DNA from: Girardinichthys multiradiatus
Lineage: Eukaryota > Chordata > Actinopteri > Cyprinodontiformes > Goodeidae
Assembly (NCBI RefSeq): GCF_021462225.1
Contig: NC_061801.1
Coordinates: 9,048,125-9,112,124 of the forward strand
Length of the DNA stretch: 64,000 nt
Direction of reading: 5' to 3'
Numbering within the stretch: the first letter of the stretch is position 1; every line of letters begins with the position of its first letter. Below are positions 32,801 through 38,990 of the stretch, piece by piece. The notes under the pieces are model-generated. The model did not search any database and had not been told where the DNA came from. It saw only the letters and a program-made list of their open reading frames with translations. Both the position numbers and the translations under genes were made by a program.

Positions 32801-35011
32801 CGATTTCTGAGGCTGGTGACTCGGATGAACTTATCGTCCGCAGCAGAGGTGACTCTTCGTCTTCCTTTCCTGGGGCGGTCCTCATGTGAGCCAGTTTCTT
32901 TATAGCGCTTGATGGTTTTTGCGACTGCACTTGGGGACACTTTCAAAGTTTTCCCAATTGTTCGGACTGACTGACCTTCATTTCTTAAAGTAATGATGGC
33001 CACTCATTTTCTTTACTTAGCTGCTTTTTTCTTGCCATAATACAAATTCTAACAGTCTATTCAGTAGGACTATCAGCTGTGTACTGTATCGACCTCCTGC
33101 ACAACACAACTGATGGTCCCATCCCCATTTATAAGGCTTGAAATCTCACTTATTAAACCTGACAGGGCACACCTGTGAAGTGAAAACCATTTCAGGTGAC
33201 TACCTCTTGAAGCTCATCAACAGAATGCCAAGAGTGTGCGTAGCAGTAATCAAAGTAAAAGGTGGCTACTTTGAAGAACTTAGAATATAAGACATATTTT
33301 CAGTTGTTTCACACTTTTTTGTTCAGTATATAATTCCACATGTGTTAATTCATAGTTTTGATGCCTTCAGTGTGAAGCTACAATATTCATAGTCATGAAA
33401 ATAAAGAAAACTCTTTGAATGAGAAGGTGTGTCCAAACTTTTGGTCTGTACTGTAGTTCTCTAGGCAATCTCCAAAAACATGTTCATCCATCGTATATCT
33501 AGATGGAGACACGATGGTGAGATTCATCACTGATGAGAACACATCTGCACTGTTCTGGAGTCCAGTGGGAGCATTTTTACATCTCTGCCTCCGATGCTTT
33601 GCGTTCCACTTGGTGATGTAAGGCTTGGATGGAGCAGCTCAGCAATGGAAACCCATTCCACCAAGCTCTCTATTGACTTCATTTTGAAGGCCACGTTGGG
33701 TTTGATGGTCTGTAGAAATTGACTTTGCTTGATCTAATAAAGATTTCAGCAATGCCGTAAATGTTTGGGGTATGTTTTCCAACGGCCAAATTGTCAGATG
33801 TTTAGTTTTTTTTATTTGCTATGAAGTACTATACAGACTTAGTACTACTAATATTTGGAGGACTTAAGATAAAGCTTTCAAACTTAAGAACATCAGCTAT
33901 ATCAGCAGTCAAGCATAGTGGTGGTAGCATGGTGCTGTGGGGCTGTTTCTGCATGGATCTTGGATTGCACGTGGGATGGCGTTGGTGTCTTCACCTGCTC
34001 CCTTATGCAGGGGTCACCGCAGCGAGTCATCTGCACACAGACTTGGCAGAGATTTTACGCGGATTGCAACCGGGAATCAAACCCAGGTCCCCCATTTCAA
34101 AGAGGCGGACTTACCCAGCTGCACCGTGAAGGTGCTGCACAACGTCAATGGAACAGTGGCAAATAAGGACGACCTCCAAATTTTCCAACCTCATCTCAGA
34201 TCAGCAGCTAGATTAATGAAACCCTGATGCAATTGTGTGTTGAAACAGGAAGTTCCAGTGATATTAAGTGTTATTTTACAATTTGGCTCTAACGAGCATT
34301 GCACCTACAGTAGTAAATCATTATTTGTGGTCAATGTGGAGCATTTCACAGCTTTGTAAGCCCATGTTGGCAAAGTCCAAAACGTTTTTTCAATCATTTG
34401 ACAGCATGAAACGTAAGATGAACACATCTTGTTTTTTTTTTATCCCTCTTACTTTAAGTCACACATTTAATTAATTTGTCACTTTTTAAGAATAGTTCCT
34501 TTTGGTCAGAATAGGGATATATTGGATTTATGTTTTCCACATTGTCTGCATGAAAAATAATTTCCATAATTTTAAGTTATGACCAAAGTAAACAACCATG
34601 ACAGTCAGTTTTTTTTCCTCATGAAATTTTAACAATATATATAACTACAACTAAACCCTGGCCTAAAGGGGCCTGGAGGGGGCGACAAAGCTGAGCTGTC
34701 CAACAGCAGGTACAGAAGCAGACAGGAACAGTAACAGCACCATTTTAATGTCTTACCACAATGAATTTGCCCTTAACTCCTAACACAGCTTTAAATGTTG
34801 CTTTTATTTAACTTCAGACGTCACAAGCGTGACAATCTTGTAAACCTCCAGCTGACCTGTCCTCTCTCGTCTCTTCAGGTTTAGTTTCTTTTCACGTGAC
34901 AAGCAGCGCGGCTCGCAGCAGGGCGCACAGCTCGATGCCAGCTTTGGCACATGGACACAGAGAGATGACGTGTACACGGAACAAGCCCAGGAGGCTCTGC
35001 AGCATCTGTAG
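5575..35011 (+). CDS. rilpl1: RILP-like protein 1, complete
   Basis: Seven coding exons join in frame: 5575-5865, 10875-11022, 12981-13099, 14433-14681, 21902-22056, 24845-24949 and 34879-35011, giving 399 residues (human RILPL1 is about 403). Exon 1 holds the RH1 domain ([15 protein letters not shown] block, then [14 protein letters not shown] and [14 protein letters not shown]). Exons 2-4 are coiled coil ([41 protein letters not shown]). Exon 5 holds the RH2 domain ([20 protein letters not shown]), the region by which this family binds phosphorylated Rab8/Rab10. The C-terminus ends in SFFSRDK and [12 protein letters not shown], as in vertebrate RILPL1. In mammals the protein acts at the mother centriole and cilium base in membrane-protein removal and in the LRRK2-Rab response. 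Starts at 5575 and 5578 are adjacent ATGs; either is possible. Introns are swollen by transposons. Confidence 0.93.
5930..5969. repeat. Perfect 16-bp inverted repeat with 8-nt loop
   Basis: The arm AATCACTCGGTACCTG (5930-5945) is exactly complementary to 5954-5969, with an 8-base loop. It lies 65 bp inside intron 1, just after the exon 1 donor. Confidence 0.9.
6440..6890 (-). mobile_element. Internally deleted Tc1-like remnant
   Basis: The left end (about 6460-6560) looks like a transposon terminus of the 'GTGCTTTGCAAAA' type. Text near 6615-6640 matches the helix-turn-helix part of Tc1-like elements read on the minus strand, and the right side (about 6795-6890) is the other terminal region. 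Most of the transposase is missing. A 121-bp insertion interrupts it. Confidence 0.5.
6663..6783 (-). mobile_element. LINE/SINE 3' tail insertion with 9-bp target duplication
   Basis: It is flanked by TCTAACCTT at 6654-6662 and 6784-6792. On the minus strand the insert ends in TGGAATAAGCGGTATAGAA followed by TGAATGAATG, the short tandem tail common to fish non-LTR elements. It is a severely 5'-truncated copy. Confidence 0.7.
7015..8165 (+). pseudogene. Decayed Tc1/mariner-like transposase
   Basis: Recognisable blocks in shifting frames are [19 protein letters not shown], then [14 protein letters not shown] (first catalytic Asp) at about 7480-7590, and [20 protein letters not shown] (second catalytic region) at about 7800-7860. 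Sequence after 7890 matches the C-terminal part in broken frames. Frameshifts and stops destroy the gene. It is in rilpl1 intron 1, in the same orientation as the gene. Confidence 0.7.
9690..10232 (-). pseudogene. LINE reverse-transcriptase C-terminal fragment
   Basis: The minus strand encodes [34 protein letters not shown] and [19 protein letters not shown], nearly the same as the larger LINE copy at 17302-18438. The copy is 5'-truncated and broken by frameshifts. It is in rilpl1 intron 1. Confidence 0.75.
10875..11022 (+). CDS. rilpl1: rilpl1 exon 2 (coiled coil)
   Basis: It follows a GTGAACAG acceptor, reads [20 protein letters not shown] onward and ends one base into a Gly codon at GAGG|GTAAGG. 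The sequence is close to vertebrate RILPL1. Confidence 0.93.
11023..12980 (+). other. rilpl1 intron 2
   Basis: The central part (about 11500-12545) is a decayed Tc1-like copy on the minus strand. The flanks hold nothing recognisable; the open frame at 12542-12904 has no known domain. Confidence 0.55.
11500..12545 (-). mobile_element. Decayed Tc1-like transposon
   Basis: The minus strand around 11955-11915 reads [17 protein letters not shown], the conserved glycine-rich block of Tc1-like transposases. Flanking sequence matches other transposase text in broken frames. There is no open frame. It is in rilpl1 intron 2. Confidence 0.65.
12981..13099 (+). CDS. rilpl1: rilpl1 exon 3 (coiled coil)
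   Basis: It follows GTGTCCAG, completes the Gly codon and reads [20 protein letters not shown] then [19 protein letters not shown]. It ends in phase 0 at GCA|GTAAGG. Confidence 0.93.
13100..14432 (+). other. rilpl1 intron 3
   Basis: Contains a LINE/SINE 3' tail-like repeat at about 13225-13410; otherwise no recognisable feature. Short open frames here look like chance. Confidence 0.5.
13225..13410 (-). repeat. LINE/SINE 3' tail-like repeat
   Basis: The motif AAGTTTATTTGTGCAGCA followed by AATTCAAAGGGCTTTACAGG is a very common 3' tail in fish retroelements; related tails occur at 46755, 47680 and 55690 in this window. The orientation is inferred from those tails. Confidence 0.5.
14433..14681 (+). 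CDS. rilpl1: rilpl1 exon 4 (coiled coil and acidic/proline linker)
   Basis: It encodes 83 codons, phase 0 to phase 0, after CTCTCTCTGCAG. It opens [18 protein letters not shown], continues with a leucine-rich coiled coil ([16 protein letters not shown]) and ends in a proline-rich linker [11 protein letters not shown] before GTGAGA. Confidence 0.93.
16070..16102. repeat. Perfect 33-nt palindrome (16-bp arms, 1-nt centre)
   Basis: The arm CATGCTACACTGGGAC (16070-16085) and its exact complement at 16087-16102 are separated by a single A. It lies in rilpl1 intron 4, in otherwise ordinary sequence. Confidence 0.92.
17290..19870 (-). mobile_element. Broken non-LTR retrotransposon (LINE) with APE endonuclease and reverse transcriptase
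   Basis: On the minus strand, in order: an endonuclease N-terminus ([13 protein letters not shown], about 19440-19400), [13 protein letters not shown] (about 19170), [13 protein letters not shown] and [11 protein letters not shown] (about 19030-18910, the Asp-His-His end of an APE endonuclease), then a jump to the reverse transcriptase ([40 protein letters not shown]). The longest frame, 17302-18438 (378 aa), carries [26 protein letters not shown] and FADN. Text between endonuclease and RT is shorter than in related elements, suggesting an internal deletion. The second Asp of the usual FADD is Asn and several frameshifts are present, so the copy is dead. I do not assign a clade. It lies in rilpl1 intron 4, antisense to the gene. 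Confidence 0.85.
17302..18438 (-). pseudogene. LINE reverse transcriptase, C-terminal 378 codons
   Basis: An open frame covering RT palm motifs through the C-terminal region ([40 protein letters not shown]). It is the largest uninterrupted piece of the broken LINE. The catalytic FADD reads FADN. Upstream coding text continues in other frames at 18249-18743, 18647-19126, 19087-19278 and 19400-19747. Confidence 0.85.
20404..20665 (+). mobile_element. tRNA-derived SINE
   Basis: The 5' part has a tRNA-like A box (AGTGTAGTTGGTAGTACTG) and a B box (GGTCCTGGGTTTAATTCCC, from about 20446). A body and a LINE-related tail with CTGGTGCCCTGTCCAGGG follow. It shares its plan with the copy at 44002-44300. 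It is in rilpl1 intron 4. Confidence 0.7.
21767..21817 (+). CDS. rilpl1: Candidate in-frame rilpl1 microexon
   Basis: A 51-bp open segment between CTGCCACCAG and AAG|GTATCC. It is phase 0 to phase 0 and so could be spliced between exons 4 and 5 without shifting the frame. It would add 17 residues ([17 protein letters not shown]). Its first 20 bases differ at only two positions from the start of exon 5 135 bp downstream. The pyrimidine tract is weak, so it may equally be a decayed duplicate of the exon 5 start. Confidence 0.4.
21902..22056 (+). CDS. rilpl1: rilpl1 exon 5 (RH2 domain)
   Basis: It follows TGTCTCGGCAG and reads [10 protein letters not shown], then [19 protein letters not shown] and [21 protein letters not shown]. 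This is the RH2 Rab-binding hairpin, almost identical to mammalian RILPL1. It ends two bases into a Ser codon at AAGAG|GTAGAT. Confidence 0.94.
22438..24047 (+). mobile_element. Tc1-like transposon, copy A (1610 bp)
   Basis: Starts CAGGTCCTTCTC and ends in its complement, flanked by TA at 22436-22437 and 24048-24049, the standard Tc1/mariner target duplication. The terminal inverted repeats are 200 bp (22438-22637 and 23848-24047). Each carries an outer and an inner copy of a CTCA-AAAAT-TTAGCATAT motif, the IR/DR layout known from Sleeping Beauty-type elements. It carries a transposase with one nonsense codon. Confidence 0.95.
22766..23770 (+). pseudogene. Tc1-like transposase, copy A, nonsense at codon 75
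   Basis: Reads [20 protein letters not shown] onward. The frame is intact except for TGA at 22988-22990, where copies B and C have CGA (Arg). After it the same frame runs to the end (GFPTKY). The catalytic blocks FSDESKF, FQHDLAP and NPIENLWD are present. CGA to TGA is a typical CpG decay change. Confidence 0.93.
24081..24095 (+). other. tRNA-Pro primer-binding-site-like match
   Basis: TGGGGGCTCGTCCGG equals the first 15 bases of the 18-base proline-tRNA primer-binding site used by many retroviruses and endogenous retroviruses. No LTR, gag or pol is recognisable around it; the Tc1 copy A ends 33 bp upstream. It may be a tiny relic or chance. Confidence 0.3.
24483..24767 (+). mobile_element. 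Short non-autonomous hAT element (285 bp)
   Basis: Ends are CAGGGGTGTCCAAA and TTTGGACACCCG, imperfect terminal inverted repeats of the hAT type. The flanking 8-mers GGTTATTC (24475-24482) and AGTTATTC (24768-24775) fit an 8-bp target duplication with one mismatch. There is no coding capacity. It sits 77 bp before rilpl1 exon 6. Confidence 0.75.
24845..24949 (+). CDS. rilpl1: rilpl1 exon 6
   Basis: It follows TTTTTTACAG, completes Ser and reads [19 protein letters not shown] and then [13 protein letters not shown]. It ends two bases into the Leu codon at [20 protein letters not shown] is shared with mammalian RILPL1. The phase fits either downstream terminal exon. Confidence 0.92.
25245..25560. 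mobile_element. Tc1-like terminal fragment
   Basis: The text CAACTATTGGCCCCCTGGTAA followed by AAGATGT resembles a common Tc1-like transposon terminus ('ATTATTGGCACCCCTGGTAAAGATG'). No coding part is visible. Confidence 0.35.
25585..26532 (-). mobile_element. PIF/Harbinger-type remnant (948 bp)
   Basis: Terminal inverted repeats GGTGCGTTCCGACCGAACGC (left) and the complement of GGTGCGTTAAGACCGACCGC (right), flanked by TTA at 25582-25584 and 26533-26535; a 3-bp TWA duplication is the mark of this superfamily. On the minus strand, about 26262-26090 reads [18 protein letters not shown], then RTQFEDLLP and [16 protein letters not shown], the N-terminal part of a HARBI1-like nuclease. The rest of the nuclease is deleted. 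Confidence 0.8.
26540..26805 (+). mobile_element. LINE reverse-transcriptase C-terminal fragment
   Basis: The plus strand reads [14 protein letters not shown], then [20 protein letters not shown] and VEPAPFI in broken frames. This is the C-terminal tail of fish LINE RTs in which 'LTYKALN..AP.YLSDL' recurs; related fragments occur at 44640 and 48050. Confidence 0.65.
26806..26975. mobile_element. hAT 5'-end fragment
   Basis: AGGGACGCACTGATCCACA followed by two GATACC-type motifs resembles the start of fish hAT elements. It is truncated; no other end was found. Confidence 0.4.
26981..27742 (+). mobile_element. hAT remnant with BED zinc-finger piece (762 bp)
   Basis: The ends TAGGGATGGGTACC and GGTACCCATCCCTT are near-perfect inverted repeats; flanking ATGGTATG (26973-26980) and ATGAAATG (27743-27750) fit an 8-bp hAT target duplication with two mismatches. 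Inside, around 27205-27335, the plus strand reads [11 protein letters not shown], stop, [18 protein letters not shown] and RRLVKHK, a BED-type zinc finger in which the first cysteine codon (TGC expected) is TGA. Confidence 0.7.
28206..28394 (-). pseudogene. hAT-type BED zinc-finger fragment
   Basis: The 62-codon frame contains SAVWKYF-like text ([18 protein letters not shown]), [12 protein letters not shown] and IKHNELN, the tryptophan and CxxC of a BED finger as in ZBED/hAT transposases. The histidine pair is out of register. No transposase core follows, so it is a fragment. Confidence 0.55.
28421..30470 (+). mobile_element. Degenerate DIRS-like tyrosine-recombinase retrotransposon
   Basis: The plus strand, in several frames, reads [18 protein letters not shown] (about 29068-29120), [17 protein letters not shown] (reverse-transcriptase YLDD box at 29212-29223) and [20 protein letters not shown]. 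This order and wording match DIRS reverse transcriptases. Downstream text near 29460-29620 resembles the following RNase H/linker region in broken frames. I do not see an intact tyrosine recombinase. The right end carries nested direct and inverted repeats (30169-30465), as expected for this group. Many stops make it inactive. Confidence 0.7.
30169..30465. repeat. Terminal direct and inverted repeats of the DIRS-like element
   Basis: CTAGCGATAGCCTTAAAAGG (30169) recurs as CTAGCGATGGCCTTAAAGGG (30398). The segment AACGTTGGTTACACATTGTA from 30208 to 30261 is inverted at 30410-30465, ending CCAACGTT. A further inner inverted pair is 30180-30200 with 30241-30261. Confidence 0.75.
30985..31078 (+). 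CDS. rilpl1: Alternative terminal exon of rilpl1
   Basis: After a GTAACAG acceptor the sequence completes the same Leu codon as the main last exon and reads [20 protein letters not shown] then [10 protein letters not shown] and TGA, 30 residues. Usage would give a 386-residue protein lacking the conserved FSFFSRDK to EALQHL tail. A GT follows the CTT codon at 31073; splicing from there to exon 7 gives CTT GTT TAG, the same Leu-Val-stop ending. The absence of stops, correct phase and non-repetitive wording argue for a real exon. Confidence 0.6.
31998..33453 (-). mobile_element. Tc1-like transposon D, nested, 133-bp inverted repeats
   Basis: Ends CTGTACAGACCAAA and its imperfect complement, flanked by TA at 31996-31997 and 33454-33455. 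The inverted repeats span 31998-32130 and 33321-33453. It carries a damaged transposase on the minus strand. This family is different from copies A-C. Confidence 0.9.
32059..33038 (-). pseudogene. Tc1-like transposase of element D, frameshifted and C-terminally deleted
   Basis: The original ATG is at 33038-33036 ([12 protein letters not shown]); a small frameshift near 33000 throws it out of frame with the main 314-codon frame starting [19 protein letters not shown]. That frame has the helix-turn-helix ([12 protein letters not shown]), [17 protein letters not shown] and NPIEMVW. Counting from the Asp of QQD to the Glu of NPIE gives 38 intervening residues, a DD38E spacing. After KAKGQTS the frame runs directly into the terminal repeat, so roughly the last 50 residues are deleted. 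Confidence 0.85.
33800..34240 (+). mobile_element. Tc1-like fragment with an inserted repeat
   Basis: The block [15 protein letters not shown] at about 33905-33955 is the glycine-rich segment of a Tc1-like transposase. It breaks off into a segment (about 33975-34130) with GGGTCACCGCAGCGAGTCAT and GGGAATCAAACCCAGGTCCC, a short interspersed fish repeat. Transposon-like text resumes afterwards. Confidence 0.5.
34879..35011 (+). CDS. rilpl1: rilpl1 exon 7 (main C-terminus)
   Basis: After CGTCTCTTCAG it completes Leu and reads [19 protein letters not shown], then [18 protein letters not shown] and EALQHL, TAG at 35009-35011. The ending matches mammalian RILPL1. Confidence 0.94.
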
Positions 35012-36059
35012 GAACACTCCACATCCATCACTCCCCCCTGCACATTAAACTGCCTCTAGTGACTCATTCTGCAGACATAATGTGCTTCAAGGTGAGAGGA
35101 CTTGCAGGATGAAGAGGATCTTCATGGGGAAATGCATTAAAACGTTTATTTAAACGTAAGAAGAAACTGTTGTCAGTTAGAGATTGTGATGCTTTAAAGG
35201 CAGGAATCATTTGCACCGGAGGTGGTTAATCCACACTGAAGGATGGAGAGAGGAGGTTGCAGAGGAGATGAGACATGAGTGTGCAGCAAATTTATTTAGA
35301 CTGAAAAAGAAAGTTATCCAGATTGTTGTTGGTTTTATTTTTTTTATTTCGTCAAGTAGAAGGTGAAGCTGCAAGGTAAAGTTTACACTCACTTTAGTTT
35401 TACAGTTGAGCAATATTTTTTACCTTAACATTTTCTGTCACATTGGCCCCAACATGGGATCACCACCAGCATTTAGTGCATTCTGAGCAGCTCCATGGAG
35501 CAAATCAAGGCCTGAGTTGGAGAAGTTGCAGCTAATCATGATTTAAACTGTGCCTAGCGCCAGATAAAACACAACACATTTTTACAGCAGGAAACACTAA
35601 GGCCCATTTCTGCAAAGAAAACAGCATGAAGAAATAATGGTGGCGCAGTATCGAAACTAAACTAAAATACCAAAACTAATGATAGTATGACACATTTTGG
35701 GTTTATTTAGACTTCCCTTTGAGATTGTTATTAGATATAGTATCAGGAATAGCTTTTATTTTATACTTCATTGTACTCACATCCTTTTTTAACTAAGAAA
35801 TTCTTAATATTATTTATTACATCACTTTAATCAATCATCCCAATTCTGATTAAAAAGCCTGAATACGTCGTAGCCTAGAGTCAGCGGATTGTTTTATTAC
35901 ATTAAAATAATTTATCCAAAATAGCATTGGTTTAAGCGAACTAATCATTTGGATTCATTTCACTAATGTCTTTAGACTTTATAAAATGGCTTCTTTTTTT
36001 GTTTTTTGTCCTGGTTTTTACAACAATTTAATTTCTATAAAATCTACACATGGGTACAT

Positions 36060-36180
36060 ACGTCACCCTCCACAATTATAGGCACTCCTGATATAAATTT
36101 GAAAAAAGTAAATGCAGTAAATTAAGATGCTGCATTTAATCAGTGTTACATTGTGTGCATTAGTGTTGAGATTGTGTCCC
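36060..36180. mobile_element. Tc1-like terminal fragment
   Basis: CCTCCACAATTATAGGCACTC resembles a Tc1-like terminus; no transposase text follows. Confidence 0.3.
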
Positions 36181-38289
36181 ATTTAACTTTTACCATTGAC
36201 TTTCTGGATGCTGCGGTATCTGGCTTTCTCGATGGCAACAGATTTTTTTATCCCAACAGACGATTAGGGAGGGCAGCCTTTTCTTTCTAACAATACATGT
36301 GAATGAATGCAAACAGCTCGAGCCTTCAACAAATTCGTGTCTAGCTTTAGCCGACAGTGTTTTCATGCAGAGCAGTTTGAACCAATAGACAAAACCTCTG
36401 GAAAAGTCGTTGAAGGACCAGTTTTTCAGTTGTGCTCTTCGCAGGTTTCATCCAAACCAGCAGCTGTATGAGTCGGTCACATGACACAGACGGACAGGGA
36501 GCTGCAGCAGCCAATACGGTCTCTCTTTAATTGTGAATCTCATTGCAAATGATGGAGACCTTGGTTGTTAGAGAAAGTCCGGTTGGTTAGATCAACAAAG
36601 CCATGTGCAGAGTCTGGAAGCTGTGGAAACGTTTCATTAAGCCGAGTTAAAAAGAAAACTGACGAGGGAAAACACAGCTGTGCAATAAATGAGTTCAACA
36701 ACAGCCATATTAAGTTTTGGCTGCAGACTCTCATACGGATTGTTTAAAAATACTGTGATTTAGATGGCATCGGAACGTCTCTAGTTTTTAGTTTACCAGA
36801 ACATTAACTTACCCGCTGACCATGATTTTACCTTGGTACACTATAAGACTGTCACTGCTGCATCTGACTATTCTGACACAATCACTGTAGCTTTGTTATA
36901 GAATTATTTTATGAATATTTCTGAGTTAGCACCATATAACTTTTATAAAAGAGATGAAGAATTTATGATGTTATGATTTTCTTGGCAGAAATGGGATTCC
37001 ATGACAAAATGTGTTTCCTTTTTTTTGACCCATCAGGAAATTAACTTTCTGCTACCAATATCTGAACAATAATCCTCCACTAATATATTTCTGCAATTTT
37101 AATGATGCCAAATCAGTAACAGTGTATGCTGTCAACGTGCAAGCCGCCATTTAATTAATAAGTATGACATTAGCCGGTTAAACCAAAACTGCTTGTTTCC
37201 TGTCTGCTGTATTTCATGATTTCCTGCAGATGTTTGGATCTTCATGATAGACTTAGTTATTTAAAAACAGATGTCCCTCCATGGAAGTTCAAATCTATTG
37301 TGTTTTAGACCATATTTTCTGGAAGGCCTCCAGTACAAACATCTGTCAAATTCATACAGTAGATTGCTCAGAAGGAGGCTTCTAAGAAACATCAGTAAAG
37401 TTAAAGTTTGGTTTATATTTTTCATAAGTTTTCATAGTTTCTGCTTCATCAGCTGCAATAAGAAGCTGTGTGTGTTTCAATAGTAATAGCACTTTATCTT
37501 CATCTGGAATAAATTATTGTAGAAGAACAAGAATGCTCTAGCAAGGACATGGTGATAAAAGCGTGTGTGTGGTTAAAAACTTTATTTTTCACATAATTAT
37601 GCCAGGAAAGATATTCCCACATGGTGGATGGTGTGTGGACAGCAGAGGGATCTGCAGGATTCAGGCATGAAGTGTTTGAAACAGTCAGACAATTAAAGGG
37701 AAATCCAGACAAAGCAGCTCGATGTTTCTCTTCTATCGTGTCTGTAAGCTGAAATGATTGAGATGTAATAAAAGCATCACGGCTGAAATTCAAACCTGCT
37801 TCCTCAGTAATAAAAGTCATTAACATGTAAAAAGTGTTATGCTTGTTTATTTGATTGTACATGCTGATTTTTATTCTATGTCTTCAAGATATGATTTATC
37901 TTTTCTTTTTACTTTAAATTTGATCAGTTTCATATTTGTAGCTAGAGGGTGAGATCTGGAAGTATCTACTTCTGTAAACTAAAGTTCTATTTATATTTAT
38001 TTTATTTATATTCATCATAAAATATGCTAGGCTTCATTTTCTGGCTCTGCACTTCCATTATCAATTGTTTTACTTACAAGATGAAGGTGAGCTAAAAGAA
38101 TTTGTTAAAATTGCTGCTTATTTGGGCCAGTAGAGGGCAGAACATCCAAAACATCACACCTTTAAAAACTTCCTTGTAATAGTTTTGGTATATCTATAAG
38201 TTCAGTAGGATGTTTAGTCAAGTCAAATTATATGTTGCTCTAAAGCATAAATCTTTACAATTCAACTTGCTTCAAATTCAAACGTTTAC

Positions 38290-38990
38290 TTTATGAGAAC
38301 TGACCTCATTTTCCTAGTGAGGTTAAGATCTGGGGAGTTTCTTGGTCTTAAGTCCAAAATGTCAATGTCAAGGCTTTGTTTTTTTATTTTTGGAAACTAC
38401 ATTTTTCCCACAGCATTGTGCTTCAATATGCAGGAAAATACACAGATCTTGACCAAACTGGGTGGATCGTTTAGAAAGTTCCTCTGTGCGCCACTTTGAA
38501 GCCCTTCCTTGTACTTCCTGCTATTTCAGTTCGTTCTTGATGTTTTTCTTAAACAGAAATGGCTTATTTGTCGCCCTTCCTGTCACAAGGACATTGTCCC
38601 AAAGTCTCTCTTTCACTTGGGGTGCAGGCACACAGCAAGAACATCAACGGATTCAGAAATCTTAAAAACATGAGTAAGAGGTCTAGTGTTTTTGACAATA
38701 ATTTAGAAGATATATTTATTAGAATGGGCAATTGGTGAAGTCAGTTCCCCCACAGTTGTACTAAAACGACTTTATGCTTGAATCATGAAGTACTCTTCAT
38801 CCAAACTGCATCCATTGAAAACATTTATCTCTCCTCATGAGAACAAACCAGGTGCACCAGTCCTTTTATTTGCATATTCAATCTTTATTTATGAATACTT
38901 AAACCCCAGCATTAAGATTTCTTCAGCACAACAGCAAAAATCCTGTCCTAAAACTGTGAAAAGGATCAGTTATCCCCCTTAAGGTATTTA
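38290..38990 (-). mobile_element. Decayed Tc1-like transposon
   Basis: Text such as GGTTAAGATCTGGGGAGTTT, then CCAAAATGTCAATGTC, then TTGACCAAACTGGG follows, in order, a widespread fish Tc1-like family read on the minus strand. Frames are broken. Confidence 0.55.

Larger units (their letters stand above)
31580..33780 (-). mobile_element. Old Tc1-like fossil, interrupted
   Basis: Read on the minus strand across the gap, the right part gives [21 protein letters not shown] (about 33575-33510) and the left part [14 protein letters not shown] (about 31975-31935), consecutive blocks of one transposase. The younger element at 31998-33453 sits between them. Stops and frameshifts throughout. Confidence 0.75.
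31079..34878 (+). other. rilpl1 last intron
   Basis: Contains an old Tc1-like fossil (31580-33780) split by a younger Tc1 element (31998-33453), and another Tc1-like fragment with a repeat insertion (33800-34240). From 34250 to 34878 I see only AT-rich sequence. Confidence 0.6.
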
